From contig DESK01000067.1 in NCBI GenBank assembly GCA_002361955.1, positions 1 to 32,439 on the forward strand: a stretch of 32,439 bases of DNA. The letters run 5' to 3'. The first letter of the stretch is position 1. Every line of letters starts with the position of its first letter. Positions 20,672-28,234 of this stretch are shown in pieces. Position numbers and translations under genes: made by a program. A model generated the notes under the pieces. It was not told the DNA's origin. It did no database searches and saw nothing but the letters and a program-made list of their open reading frames with translations. This stretch comes from Lachnospiraceae bacterium UBA3316 (GTDB taxonomy: Bacteria; Bacillota; Clostridia; Lachnospirales; Lachnospiraceae).

Positions 20672-21580
20672 TCACACGAGAAATTCCTTTAAAACCTCCC
20701 GGATCACCCTCTCCTGTTCCTCAGGGTTCATCTGCTGCAGGATCTCCATATCCCTGTTCCGGCTGCCTTCCCGCTCCGCCGCTGCCGTCTCTGCCAGCCC
20801 CTCCTTGAGCCTGGCCAGATTTTCCACAAGCTCCCTCTTCTCCCTCTGGGCTTTTGTCTCCACGATTTTCCCCCGTTTCCTGTTTCTTCCCTCCATGATA
20901 TTAATCTCTTTTTTGGGCGGAGCCGCCGCCTTCCTTTCCTGGGGCTCCCCAGGCCCTTTTTCCGGCCGGACGGCCTGTACCAGCGGATTTTTCTTTACCG
21001 GCTCCGGCGAAGCTTTCCCGTCCTGGGTCCTCCGCCGCCTGGTTTCCTGTCCCGCGAGATCCACCATCTGGGCCGCCTGGGTACTGCTGTTCGTAAAGAT
21101 GCTGCGCAGCCCCGTCTCCAGATATTTCCTTCTGTACCCCGTATCCGTCACCCCATAGGCCCCGGCAACCAAAAAGGCGCTGGCCAAAACGCCCCACAAA
21201 TAATTGGCCCGCAGACCCCCCGATATCCCCTGGCCTCCCGCCAGGTACCATCCCATTCCTCCCAGGCAGGCGCAAAGGGCAAACACATAGCCGCCCAGGC
21301 GCCGCCAGGTATGAAGGCTCATTCCCATATATTTATACTCCATCAAGCTCTTCTGGATAAAAACGTTGATACTGTCCGATCCTGTCTGCGTCCTCTTGTA
21401 AATGTTGTAGCGCTGCTTTAAATGGCGCATATACTTGCTTTTGGCAAAGGCCGGCCTTTCCATATCACGGATCAGCTGATCATAGATGACCCGCAAAAGC
21501 ACCTGGCTTGCGGCTCCCAGAAACCCGACGACTACCATCCCATAGATTAAAACGTTGTGCTGCATAATTTGTGACATCAT
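20672..21580 (-). CDS. Unknown membrane protein with charged C-terminal tail
   Basis: The family is not recognised. From the ATG at 21580 (AAGGGGG 8 nt upstream; an earlier in-frame ATG at 21622 has no ribosome site) the product has 302 residues. It has one hydrophobic segment at the N-terminus (residues about 8-28, VLIYGMVVVGFLGAASQVLL), a basic stretch with ERPAFAKSKYMRHLKQRYNI, then two more membrane segments (about 97-115 and 128-147). The C-terminal half is soluble, rich in Lys, Arg, Glu and Pro, with PEPVKKNPLVQAVRPEKGPG and a helical end (QREKRELVENLARLKEGLAE). The tail could be a coiled coil. It is between pgi and mtnN on the same strand, separated from mtnN by a terminator. Confidence 0.7.
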   Translation of the reverse strand: MMSQIMQHNVLIYGMVVVGFLGAASQVLLRVIYDQLIRDMERPAFAKSKYMRHLKQRYNIYKRTQTGSDSINVFIQKSLMEYKYMGMSLHTWRRLGGYVFALCACLGGMGWYLAGGQGISGGLRANYLWGVLASAFLVAGAYGVTDTGYRRKYLETGLRSIFTNSSTQAAQMVDLAGQETRRRRTQDGKASPEPVKKNPLVQAVRPEKGPGEPQERKAAAPPKKEINIMEGRNRKRGKIVETKAQREKRELVENLARLKEGLAETAAAEREGSRNRDMEILQQMNPEEQERVIREVLKEFLV

Positions 21581-21664
21581 GCCATATCCCCCTTTGATCT
21601 GCAAATGATTTTTCTCCGCCATTATAGCCGCCCTTTTCCATTTTGCAAAGAAAAAACGTCCGAC

Positions 21665-21702
21665 AAAAAAAGCCTGAAACCCTCGGTTTTTCAGGCTTTT
21701 TC
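21665..21702. terminator. Bidirectional terminator downstream of mtnN
   Basis: AAAAAGCCTGAAA and TTTCAGGCTTTTT pair around CCCTCGG (about 21666-21701). There are T-runs on both strands: a run of T follows on the minus strand for mtnN, and on the plus strand too. Confidence 0.8.
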
Positions 21703-21738
21703 TCCCTTGAACCTCATCGAAAGGGGGAGATTCTTATC

Positions 21739-22440
21739 TTACTTTAAGAGGGTCATAAACCGCTCCACCAGCTTCACGCTGTGCTCTACCGCCATGCGCT
21801 CAAACGCCGGATAATCCATGGCTGCGCTCTCGTCCGCCTTATCGGAAACAGCCCTCACCACCACGAAGGGAACACCGTTTAAGTAGGCTGCCTGGGCGAT
21901 CGCCGCCCCCTCCATCTCTGTGCAGTATCCGTCGAAATTTCCCGCTATTTTTTCCTTCACAGCCCTGTCAGAAACGAACTGGTCGCCGCTGACAATCCGT
22001 CCCTGAAAGACCTGAATTTCAGGATTAACCTCCTCACAGGCTTTCTTAGCAAGGTTCGACAGCCTCTCATCCGCCTGGAAAGAGAAGACCTCCATCTGGG
22101 GAATCTGTCCCAGGGGATAGCCAAATCCTGTGGCGTCCATATCGTGCTGCACCAGGTCTGTGGATATCACGAGATCGCCGATATTGATCTCGTCCTTCAG
22201 GGCTCCCGCAATCCCCGTGTTCACCACCGCCGTCACATGAAACTCGTCAATCAAAATCTGGGTACATATCGCCGCGTTCACCTTTCCCACACCGCTTCTG
22301 ACTACCACGGCCTCCTGTCCGCAAAGCTCCCCCTGGCAGAAGGTCATTCCTGCCCTCTGCACCTCACGTTTCACCTTCATGTCTTTTTTCAGGGTGTCCA
22401 CTTCCACATCCATAGCGCCGATGATTCCTATAATCTCCAT
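21739..22440 (-). CDS. mtnN: 5'-methylthioadenosine/S-adenosylhomocysteine nucleosidase
   Basis: This 233-residue enzyme splits adenine from methylthioadenosine and S-adenosylhomocysteine, linking methionine salvage and autoinducer-2 precursor recycling. The N-terminus IGIIGAMDVEVDTLKKDM holds the glutamate (Glu13) that corresponds to the catalytic acid in the E. coli enzyme. VNTGIAGALKD and the C-terminal VVVRAVSDKADESA supply the ribose and adenine sites, with the conserved Asp in SDKAD; EMEGAAIAQAAYL contains the ribose-binding Met-Glu. The length is typical. GGAGGAAAG precedes the ATG. It has its own promoter (22477-22505) and terminator, and is divergent from the DUF402 gene. Confidence 0.95.
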   Translation of the reverse strand: MEIIGIIGAMDVEVDTLKKDMKVKREVQRAGMTFCQGELCGQEAVVVRSGVGKVNAAICTQILIDEFHVTAVVNTGIAGALKDEINIGDLVISTDLVQHDMDATGFGYPLGQIPQMEVFSFQADERLSNLAKKACEEVNPEIQVFQGRIVSGDQFVSDRAVKEKIAGNFDGYCTEMEGAAIAQAAYLNGVPFVVVRAVSDKADESAAMDYPAFERMAVEHSVKLVERFMTLLK

Positions 22441-22476
22441 ATCTTTCCTCCATGATCTACTTTCTTTTTAAAGGAA

Positions 22477-22505
22477 AGTATAGCAGATTCTTCAGAGTTT
22501 GGAAA
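22477..22505 (-). promoter_or_regulatory. Promoter of mtnN
   Basis: On the minus strand TTTCCA (22505-22500) and TATACT (22482-22477) are 17 nt apart. The -35 is weak but spacing and distance to the ATG (about 35 nt) fit. Confidence 0.5.
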
Positions 22506-22521
22506 GAACATAAAAAGGTAA

Positions 22522-22550
22522 TAGACATCTTCTGCATTATACCCTATAAT
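22522..22550 (+). promoter_or_regulatory. Promoter of the DUF402 gene
   Basis: TAGACA (22522-22527) and a consensus TATAAT (22545-22550) with a 17-nt spacer lie 38 bases before the ATG at 22589. Confidence 0.7.
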
Positions 22551-22588
22551 AACTGAAAACAAGAATCATATGAAACGGAGGCATCCCT

Positions 22589-23071
22589 ATGAAACCACCT
22601 ATTTTATACCGCAAACGGCTGATCCCCGATGAATGTATCCTTCTGAAGGACGATATTCTGCTCTACCGGGATGAAGATATCCTGGTCACAAAGTGGAACA
22701 CCATCCGCCCCAAGAAGGATCTCCACCACGGAATGTCCTGCTATTTCCTAAAGAAGGGCATCAAGGTCAGCAAATTTTGCGACGAAGCCGACAGGCTCCT
22801 GTACTGGTACTGCGACATCATCTCCCACACCTGGGATCCCGAGACGGACACCTATGTCTTCACCGACCTGCTGGCAGACGTACTCGTCTATCCCGACGGT
22901 TTTGTGAAGGTTCTGGATCTGGACGAGCTGGCGGACGCCACCGCCGAGGGCCTGCTGACCGAGGTGCAGCTCGAAAAATCCCTGCGCAGGACGAACTGGC
23001 TGTTAGAATTAATCTACAGCGGCAGATTCGGGGAATTGCAAAAATACATAACGGATTACTGTTCACAATAA
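22589..23071 (+). CDS. DUF402 family protein (nucleotide phosphatase-like)
   Basis: This 160-residue protein has the DUF402 pattern: a YWYCDIISHTWD strand (residues 72-83), the acidic motif FTDLLADVLVYPDG (91-104) and VLDLDELADA (108-117). In characterised family members these acidic residues bind divalent metals and hydrolyse nucleoside di- or triphosphates; it is not known whether this protein does the same. GGAGGCATCC lies just before the ATG. It is a single-gene transcript, with a strong antiporter promoter starting 37 bases after its stop. The last codons contain a partial copy of the ATTACTGTTCAC repeat also found elsewhere. Confidence 0.85.
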   Translation: MKPPILYRKRLIPDECILLKDDILLYRDEDILVTKWNTIRPKKDLHHGMSCYFLKKGIKVSKFCDEADRLLYWYCDIISHTWDPETDTYVFTDLLADVLVYPDGFVKVLDLDELADATAEGLLTEVQLEKSLRRTNWLLELIYSGRFGELQKYITDYCSQ

Positions 23072-23072
23072 C
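23055..23072. repeat. Partial copy of the ATTACTGTTCAC repeat
   Basis: ATTACTGTTCACAATAAC spans the end and stop codon of the DUF402 gene. It shares ATTACTG(T/C)TCAC with the pgi leader repeat and its complement with 8064-8090. Because it overlaps coding sequence it may be a chance match. Confidence 0.3.
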
Positions 23073-23107
23073 AATAACCTAACAGACATTTCCGCCCTTC
23101 CCAATTA

Positions 23108-23136
23108 TTGACTTCGCTTATAAAGGGTTTTATAAT
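23108..23136 (+). promoter_or_regulatory. Promoter of the antiporter gene
   Basis: TTGACT (23108-23113), a 17-nt spacer and consensus TATAAT (23131-23136), followed 40 bases later by the ATG at 23176. Among the strongest-looking promoters in the window. Confidence 0.8.
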
Positions 23137-23175
23137 AGGTTGAATTTATTTTTATACAAAAGAGGAGGAGTCAAA

Positions 23176-24504
23176 ATGGACTTTGAGGTTATGAATATTG
23201 TCTACTACTGCGCCATTATTCTGCTCGCCACCAAGCTGCTGGGCATGGGCACGAGAAAGCTGGGACTTCCCCAGGTCGTAGGCATGATCCTGGCCGGACT
23301 TTTGATCGGCCCTGCCATCTTCAGCCGCCTGGGCTTAGGATTTTCCGGCCTGATCAATCCCACAGAAGCGGAAATGAACGTGCTGGACAGCTTTTCACAG
23401 ATCGGCGTCATCTTTATCCTGTTCTCCAGCGGCCTGGAAACAGACTTTAAGGAGCTGAAAAAGGTAGGCGCGGCAGCCACAGCCATCGCCGTAGCAGGCG
23501 TGCTTGTCCCTGTGATCCTGGGTACCTTAGGCGCGCTGATGTTTATGGGCGGGCTCTCTGAAATTGCGAACACCGGAAAGCTTATGAACGCCCTGTTCGT
23601 GGGCACGATCCTGGCCGCTACCAGCGTGGGCATCACCGTAGAGACCATGAGGGAGCTCGGAAAGCTGAACACCAGCGTGGGCACCACCATCCTGGGGGCT
23701 GCCATCATCGACGACGTGCTGGGCATCATCGTCCTGAGTATCATCACCGGGATCAACGGAGGCGGAAGCATCGGAATGACCCTGGTAAAATCCGCCGGGT
23801 TCTTCCTGTGCAGTATCGGGGCCGGGCTCGTTCTTCGCCGCCTCTTTGACTGGCTGATCAAACACTACCCCCACAAACGGCGGACAAGTATCTTCGCCTT
23901 TGCCATGTGCTTTCTCTTCGCCTACTGCGCGGAGGAGTTCTTCGATGTGGCTGCCATCACCGGCGCTTATATGGCGGGACTTGTGCTCAGCGGCCTGGAC
24001 GACACCTCCTTCGTTGACAGAAAGGTGATCGTCAGCGGATACATGATCTTCACCCCCATGTTTTTCGCCCACATCGGCATCAGCGCCGACTTCAGCAACT
24101 TCACGGCCTCCGGCCTGATCTTCGCCCTTGTCTTCGTGGTGCTGGGCATTGTCGGAAAGATCGTCGGCTGCGGCCTCACCGCAAAGGCCTTCCAGTATTC
24201 GGCCCATGACTCCGCTACCATCGGCTGCGGCATGATCGCCAGGGGCGAGGTAGCCCTGGCCGTATACGCCACCGGCCAGACCCTGATCTACTTCCAGGAT
24301 GGCCGTCTCGCGGGAATCGACCCGCTGGTAGCCACGATCTTCCTGATCGTCATCAGCTCCATCCTCTGCCCCATCTTCCTGAAAATGATGTTCCGGCAGC
24401 ACACGGGAGGCGATATCCGGGAGGATTCCTACCAGCCCTCCATTTCCTCAGAGGCCATCGAGAACGTCGATCCGGCAGGGGCTGTATTGAAAAACAAACG
24501 GTAA
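23176..24504 (+). CDS. Monovalent cation:proton antiporter (CPA2/KefB-like)
   Basis: This 442-residue integral membrane protein has about 12 predicted membrane segments spanning almost the whole length. The family core is visible: GLPQVVGMILAGLLIGPAIF in the first third, FSSGLETDFKELKK, and AAIIDDVLGIIVLS containing the paired aspartates used for proton/cation exchange in CPA2 transporters. It ends in a short cytoplasmic tail with no TrkA-N (NAD-binding) domain, so it is not a full KefB/C. It exchanges Na+ or K+ for H+ to balance pH or salt. The start at 23176 follows AGAGGAGGAG; an upstream ATG at 23140 without a ribosome site is rejected. It stands alone with its own promoter and terminator. 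Confidence 0.92.
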   Translation: MDFEVMNIVYYCAIILLATKLLGMGTRKLGLPQVVGMILAGLLIGPAIFSRLGLGFSGLINPTEAEMNVLDSFSQIGVIFILFSSGLETDFKELKKVGAAATAIAVAGVLVPVILGTLGALMFMGGLSEIANTGKLMNALFVGTILAATSVGITVETMRELGKLNTSVGTTILGAAIIDDVLGIIVLSIITGINGGGSIGMTLVKSAGFFLCSIGAGLVLRRLFDWLIKHYPHKRRTSIFAFAMCFLFAYCAEEFFDVAAITGAYMAGLVLSGLDDTSFVDRKVIVSGYMIFTPMFFAHIGISADFSNFTASGLIFALVFVVLGIVGKIVGCGLTAKAFQYSAHDSATIGCGMIARGEVALAVYATGQTLIYFQDGRLAGIDPLVATIFLIVISSILCPIFLKMMFRQHTGGDIREDSYQPSISSEAIENVDPAGAVLKNKR

Positions 24505-24533
24505 ACTCATTTAAACTTGTGTCCAGAGAAATA

Positions 24534-24567
24534 CCCGCATCTTGCGTTAAGATGCGGGCATTTTTTT
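24534..24567 (+). terminator. Terminator of the antiporter gene
   Basis: CCCGCATCTT (24534-24543) pairs with AAGATGCGGG (24549-24558), GCGTT loop, followed by CATTTTTTT. Strong intrinsic terminator. Confidence 0.9.
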
Positions 24568-24625
24568 ATGCCTTATAAAAAAGCTTCTCTGATTTTTGAC
24601 ACTTCCCATCTTTCCTTCAGAAAGA

Positions 24626-25894
24626 TTATCTCTTTGTCGTCTTCACCCTGCCCATCCTGCTCCATGCGCTGTAAAGCGTGACCGTCTGTCCATTCACCGA
24701 AACCTTTTTGAAAGAACGTACCCTTATGTAATAGGTTTTGTTCTTTTTCAGCTTCTTAAGCATAAGGGACGATTTTCGCCTGCTGCCGATAAGCTTTGTC
24801 GTTCCGCTTTTGCTAAACTTCCTGCTCCTGCCATACTGCACCTGGTATCCGTCCGACTGCGCGTCCTTTGTCCATACGGCTTTGATTTTCCTGCCCTTTA
24901 CGGCCTTCACCGTCAGGCTCTGCCTTCTCGGGCAGACGTCTACCGTAACGTTCACCGATACCTTTTCATATGCCTCTGTGGCCGCTGCCATCACCCTGAT
25001 GACAGCCCGGCCCGCTCCTTTTACGGTCACACGACCATAGGAATCCACCGCTGCCACCTTCGCATTGCTGCTGTGGTAGCTCAGTCTCTCGTAGTCGTCG
25101 TCTCCCGTCTTCAGGGACGCGTCCAGGTAAAACCTGCCGTCTCCATACGTCTTCTTATAGTAGGTTCCGCAGGAAATCACATGTCTCTGCTTCTCAATCA
25201 CAAAGGTTTTGGCGACGCTGCCCTTGTAAATTCCCTCGCCGCCGACAATCACCTGCCCCGTGCCCTTTTCCGTATTATTCTTGTAAACCACGCTGTATTC
25301 CAGGCCTTCTGTCAGCGTCTTGCCGCCCAGCTTTACGGCCACACCCTGTTTGATCTCCTCTCCTGTATAGACAAACCGGCCAGCACTCAGCGTCACTGTG
25401 CATCCGGACAAATCCGTCAGCGGCTTTAGCTGGGGGTATTCCGAGCCCGGCCGAAGCTCCCACTCCATCCAATCGGCATTGCTGCCCCTGTTGCTGTTCA
25501 GCATGGAGACAAACGCTGCCGTCTTCATGTAGCTTGCGGGAAAGCTCTTGTTGCGTTTTTCTGTTCCGCCCATTGAGCCAAAGTTATAGGGCGCGGATTC
25601 CTCGGAACAGTAGCAGTCTGCTACGATATTCCCACTGCCCACACTATTAGCAATCCCGTAATCTGCATGACCAGTACTGTAGCAGTTTTGTATGGTTCCT
25701 ATGTCACTTGTCCTATAGCAATAACCTGCGATTCCTCCGGCATATCTGCCTCTGACGTCGCCTCTGTTGCAGGAATTGTAGATGTCCGCACCATATTTCT
25801 GGATTCCAACGATGCCGCCCGCACAATCGTTGCCTTCAACCGCCCCCTCCGAGGAGCAGTTCCGGATGACTCCTTCATTTCTTGCTAAAGAATT
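24626..25894 (-). pseudogene. GLUG/Ig-like surface protein, 5'-truncated
   Basis: On the minus strand an open frame of 422 codons runs from 25894 (just after an in-frame stop at 25897-25895) to the stop at 24626, with no ATG and ribosome site at its beginning. The N-terminal part has GLUG-type repeats: GVIRNCSSEGAVEGNDCAGG and AGGIAGYCYRTSD with IQNCYSTGHADYG. A bacterial Ig-like/sugar-binding section follows (SYHSSNAKVAAVDSYGRVTV is Big_2-like), then a C-terminal Fn3-like domain (VKAVWTKDAQSDGYQVQYGR). This is the usual build of a large secreted adhesin, and the missing N-terminus with signal peptide should lie further upstream, where the frame is broken. Probably not a working gene in this form. 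GTG-initiated partial translation cannot be excluded. Confidence 0.75.
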
Positions 25895-26326
25895 TCAGAG
25901 AGCCGAACATGGAATAGATGCGCACACTCTGGACCTTCCATCCTTTTTTCGCCTTGATCCTCATGGTAGCATTGCTTGTCGTTTTACTCAGAGCCGTCCC
26001 GGCAAAATATATATCCTTTTTCCACCCTATGGCAAGATTTGCTTTACCATTTCTTGCTAAATTTGTGACTGTTACTGATTTCGAGGGATTTGTATACTTT
26101 TTGTAAGAAACTTTTGTCGTATACTCGATCCCGTCAATTTTAAATGAAATGGTCTCTGCTCCCAGCGCGCTGACCATATGCGGATCGTTGCCGTTTTTCC
26201 GCGGTAGGTTATATCCGGCTTCTTAATGTAATTCATGGAACCATCGGCATTTTTAACAGCCACCTTCTTTATCTTCTGGTTTGCAGACAGCCCCCTCACT
26301 TTTCCTCTTATGGCACCCTTCCCTTT
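25875..26326 (-). pseudogene. Upstream fragment of a surface protein with frameshift near 26180
   Basis: Two overlapping minus-strand frames make one protein-like sequence. The first (26326 down to about 26185) reads GAIRGKVRGLSANQKIKKVA, then NADGSMNYIKKPDITYRGKT, ATIRI. The second (about 26182 down to the stop at 25875) continues SALGAETISFKIDGIEYTTK with KAKKGWKVQSVRIYSMFG. Neither alone is complete, and a one-base shift around 26178-26186 would join them, so a frameshift mutation is likely. The second frame stops at 25875-25877, where it overlaps the start of the open frame encoding the GLUG part, suggesting a further break. The front lacks a signal peptide, so the 5' end is probably lost too. 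Confidence 0.6.
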
Positions 26327-26429
26327 TCACCTCCTGCATCTGACCATATAATCATGTATCTATGTATTCTTTATATAAGTCTTACTCAATTATTGCACTA
26401 ATCCTATTTAAGAGATGCAATCCATACAC

Positions 26430-26666
26430 TTACTTTATATCAAAAATTTCCATCATCAGCAAAAACGCTTTTTTGTATCCGGCAATAAAAGCCTGTTCCT
26501 CTATTTCTTTGCTGTAATCATCTATTTTCTCCTCCAGCTCCGTTCTGTCCGCCTCATTGCACCACTCATTTAAGGATGCCTGAAGCTCCTTCCACACATC
26601 TTTTACTCTCTGATTATCCGTCTGGTGCAGGCTCCAACTATTATAGATTTCTATAAACTCACTCAT
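26430..26666 (-). CDS. Small acidic protein of unknown function (78 aa)
   Basis: The frame begins with ATG at 26666, preceded by a strong TAAGGAGGA, and encodes a charged, helical protein: MSEFIEIYNSWSLHQTDNQR, then VKDVWKELQASLNEWCNEAD, and ELEEKIDDYSKEIEEQAFIA near the end. The final segment AFIAGYKKAFLLMMEIFDIK resembles the tail of short Lachnospiraceae proteins of the DUF6809 type, but I am not certain. It is alone, AT-rich at both sides, downstream of the rpsR terminator. Whether it is chromosomal core or a remnant is open. Confidence 0.6.
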   Translation of the reverse strand: MSEFIEIYNSWSLHQTDNQRVKDVWKELQASLNEWCNEADRTELEEKIDDYSKEIEEQAFIAGYKKAFLLMMEIFDIK

Positions 26667-26755
26667 ATCCGTATTTCCTCCTTAAAAATGCGATGGCCCG
26701 GCTCCATTCGTATTATAACGTGCTATAATACAATTAATATTTATTTTTACAGACG

Positions 26756-26799
26756 CAAAAAAAGCCCTCAAACACTGATATTCTCAGCATTTGAGGGCT
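26756..26799 (-). terminator. Terminator of the rpsF-ssb-rpsR operon
   Basis: AAGCCCTCAAA (26762-26772) pairs with TTTGAGGGCTT (about 26789-26800), with CTGA/TCAG pairing inside. On the minus strand a run of seven T follows (complement of 26755-26762). It ends the operon 32 bases after rpsR. Confidence 0.85.
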
Positions 26800-26831
26800 T
26801 CTCATTTCTTTTAAAAAATACGGCCCGGAGA

Positions 26832-27095
26832 TTAGTCCTGAACGTACGGCATCAGTGCCAGGTGACGTGCTCTCTTGATCGCAACGGTCAGCGCTCTTTG
26901 ATGCTTTGCGCAGTTTCCTGTGATTCTTCTGGGAAGGATTTTTCCTCTCTCAGATACGTATCTCTTTAATTTATTTACATCCTTGTAATCAATCTCGTTA
27001 TTCTCTTTACCGCAGAATACGCAGACTTTCTTTCTTCTGCGTCCGCCCCTTCTCTTCATCGGAGAATCGCCTCTATCATTTCTGTTAAAAGCCAT
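26832..27095 (-). CDS. rpsR: 30S ribosomal protein S18
   Basis: This 87-residue protein is basic, with the conserved RRKKVCVFCGKENNEIDYKD segment, a middle GKILPRRITGNCAKHQRALT block and LALMPYVQD at the C-terminus, all diagnostic for S18. S18 binds S6 on the small-subunit platform. The start at 27095 has AAGGAGGG upstream. It is the third gene of the rpsF-ssb-rpsR operon, 56 bp after ssb, an arrangement widely conserved in Firmicutes. A terminator follows. Confidence 0.97.
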   Translation of the reverse strand: MAFNRNDRGDSPMKRRGGRRRKKVCVFCGKENNEIDYKDVNKLKRYVSERGKILPRRITGNCAKHQRALTVAIKRARHLALMPYVQD

Positions 27096-27151
27096 GTGTG
27101 TTTCCCTCCTTATATCTGTTTTACCGCAGCTGCCCCTTGCAGCCCCGTATC

Positions 27152-27613
27152 TTAGTTAAACGGCAGCTCTTCGTCGATGCCGTCCGGAATATTCATAAAT
27201 CCGTCCCCTGCTGCTGCACTGGGAGCCGGTCTCTGCGGCGCCGGTGCGGATGCTCCGTAATCCTGGCCGCCATGTGACATGGAAGCGGCTTTGCTCTCGG
27301 CAAACTCCTGATCCTCCACGACCACATCTGTGGTGTAGACTTTCTGGCCGTCTCTGTTGGTATAGCTGCCGGTCTGAATACGTCCCGTAACTAACACCTT
27401 CAGGCCCTGGCGGAAATACTTCTCCGCAAACTCCGCACTTCTGCCGAATGCCACACAGCCAATAAAGTCTGCGGTGGCCTCTCCGTCATTGTTTCTGCGG
27501 AATCTCCTGTCTACCGCCAAAGTATATCTGGCGATGGCCATGGAATTATCCCCTGAAGAATAGCGGATCTCCGGATCCCTGGTCAGACGCCCCATTAATA
27601 TGACTTTGTTCAT
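27152..27613 (-). CDS. ssb: Single-stranded DNA-binding protein
   Basis: This 153-residue protein starts MNKVILMGRLTRDPEIRYSS, the classic OB-fold entry of bacterial SSB, and continues with VAFGRSAEFAEKYFRQGLKV and a DNA-binding core to about residue 105. A glycine/proline-rich linker follows (YGASAPAPQRPAPSAAAGDG), and the acidic C-terminal tip IDEELPFN recruits partner enzymes such as the exonucleases and PriA. Length and tip are typical. It sits between rpsF (18 bp upstream) and rpsR in the standard operon. The start is preceded by GAGAAGAGGAG. Confidence 0.97.
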   Translation of the reverse strand: MNKVILMGRLTRDPEIRYSSGDNSMAIARYTLAVDRRFRRNNDGEATADFIGCVAFGRSAEFAEKYFRQGLKVLVTGRIQTGSYTNRDGQKVYTTDVVVEDQEFAESKAASMSHGGQDYGASAPAPQRPAPSAAAGDGFMNIPDGIDEELPFN

Positions 27614-27631
27614 CTTTCTCCTCTTCTCTAT

Positions 27632-27919
27632 TTATGCGTCCTGTCTAACACACAAATATCTGATGACGTTCTCCATGATACGGACATGTCTCTCAATTTC
27701 CGCCGGAGCAGTCCCATCAGCCTCGAACTGGATGAAATAGTAGAAGCCTTCTCTCATCTTCTGAATCTCATATGCAAGTCTCTTCTTGCCCCACTCGTCA
27801 ACATTGGTGATGGTTCCGCCGTAACGTACAACATACTCTTTCACCTTTTCAATCGTAGCTGTCCTTACGTCATCCTCGATCTTTGCGTTGACAACAACGG
27901 CTAATTCATATTTGTTCAT
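27632..27919 (-). CDS. rpsF: 30S ribosomal protein S6
   Basis: This 95-residue protein has the S6 pattern: MNKYELAVVVNAKIEDDVRT, TITNVDEWGKKRLAYEIQKM and EGFYYFIQFEADG, ending VIRYLCVRQDA. S6 pairs with S18 on the platform of the small subunit. A strong ribosome site AAGGAGGTG precedes the ATG. The gene heads the rpsF-ssb-rpsR operon. Its promoter lies at 27996-28024, giving a leader of about 70 nt, which in other bacteria can bind the S6:S18 complex for feedback control. Confidence 0.97.
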   Translation of the reverse strand: MNKYELAVVVNAKIEDDVRTATIEKVKEYVVRYGGTITNVDEWGKKRLAYEIQKMREGFYYFIQFEADGTAPAEIERHVRIMENVIRYLCVRQDA

Positions 27920-27925
27920 GCTCTT

Positions 27926-27965
27926 CGCACCTCCTTATGGTCTCTGGCCCCCCGACCGTGCAGGG
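27926..27965 (-). promoter_or_regulatory. rpsF leader, possible S6:S18-binding hairpin
   Basis: On the minus strand the leader contains CACGGTCGGGGGGCCAGAGACC, in which GGTC and GACC can pair around a G/C-rich interior just before the ribosome site AAGGAGG. Leaders of rpsF operons often carry a hairpin recognised by S6:S18. The conserved bulge of the published motif was not verified here, so this is tentative. Confidence 0.3.
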
Positions 27966-27995
27966 AACAAGGAAAATAATATATCACAATTTTTG

Positions 27996-28024
27996 ATTCT
28001 ATCACAATAATTCCTACATTTCAA
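27996..28024 (-). promoter_or_regulatory. Promoter of the rpsF operon
   Basis: On the minus strand TTGAAA (28024-28019) and TAGAAT (28001-27996) are separated by 17 nt. The -35 box overlaps the stop codon of the DUF951 gene (28023-28021). A direct repeat of ATTGTGATA spans the -10 region. Confidence 0.75.
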
Positions 28025-28203
28025 GAACTTTTTCGCAGTCCCCTCGTGTTTTTCTCCACCAGCTTTCTGGCGATCATGATCTGGTGGCCGCAGCCCTCGC
28101 ACTTGAGGCGAAAGTCCGCGCCTACCCGCAGAATCTCCCACTCCTGGCTGCCGCAGGGATGCTTTTTTTTCAGCTTAACGATATCGCCCACTTCATACTC
28201 CAT
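28021..28203 (-). CDS. DUF951 family small protein
   Basis: This 60-residue protein begins MEYEVGDIVKLKKKHPCGSQ, continues EWEILRVGADFRLKCEGCGH and ends IMIARKLVEKNTRGLRKSS, matching the DUF951 (YyzM-like) family. The paired cysteines at HPCGS and CEGCGH could bind zinc, which is an inference. These proteins are common in Firmicutes and often lie near rpsF, parB or DNA-replication genes; function is unknown. It starts 31 nt after the sirtuin stop, in the same transcript. Its stop codon falls inside the -35 box of the rpsF promoter. Confidence 0.88.
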   Translation of the reverse strand: MEYEVGDIVKLKKKHPCGSQEWEILRVGADFRLKCEGCGHQIMIARKLVEKNTRGLRKSS

Positions 28204-28234
28204 ATCCTACGATGCCTCCGTGCAGTTTCCCTCC

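Noticed and set aside
23527..24402. 291-codon minus-strand frame opposite the antiporter
   Set aside because: Shadow frame rich in Asp, Gly, Glu and His; the opposite strand encodes a complete 12-segment transporter.
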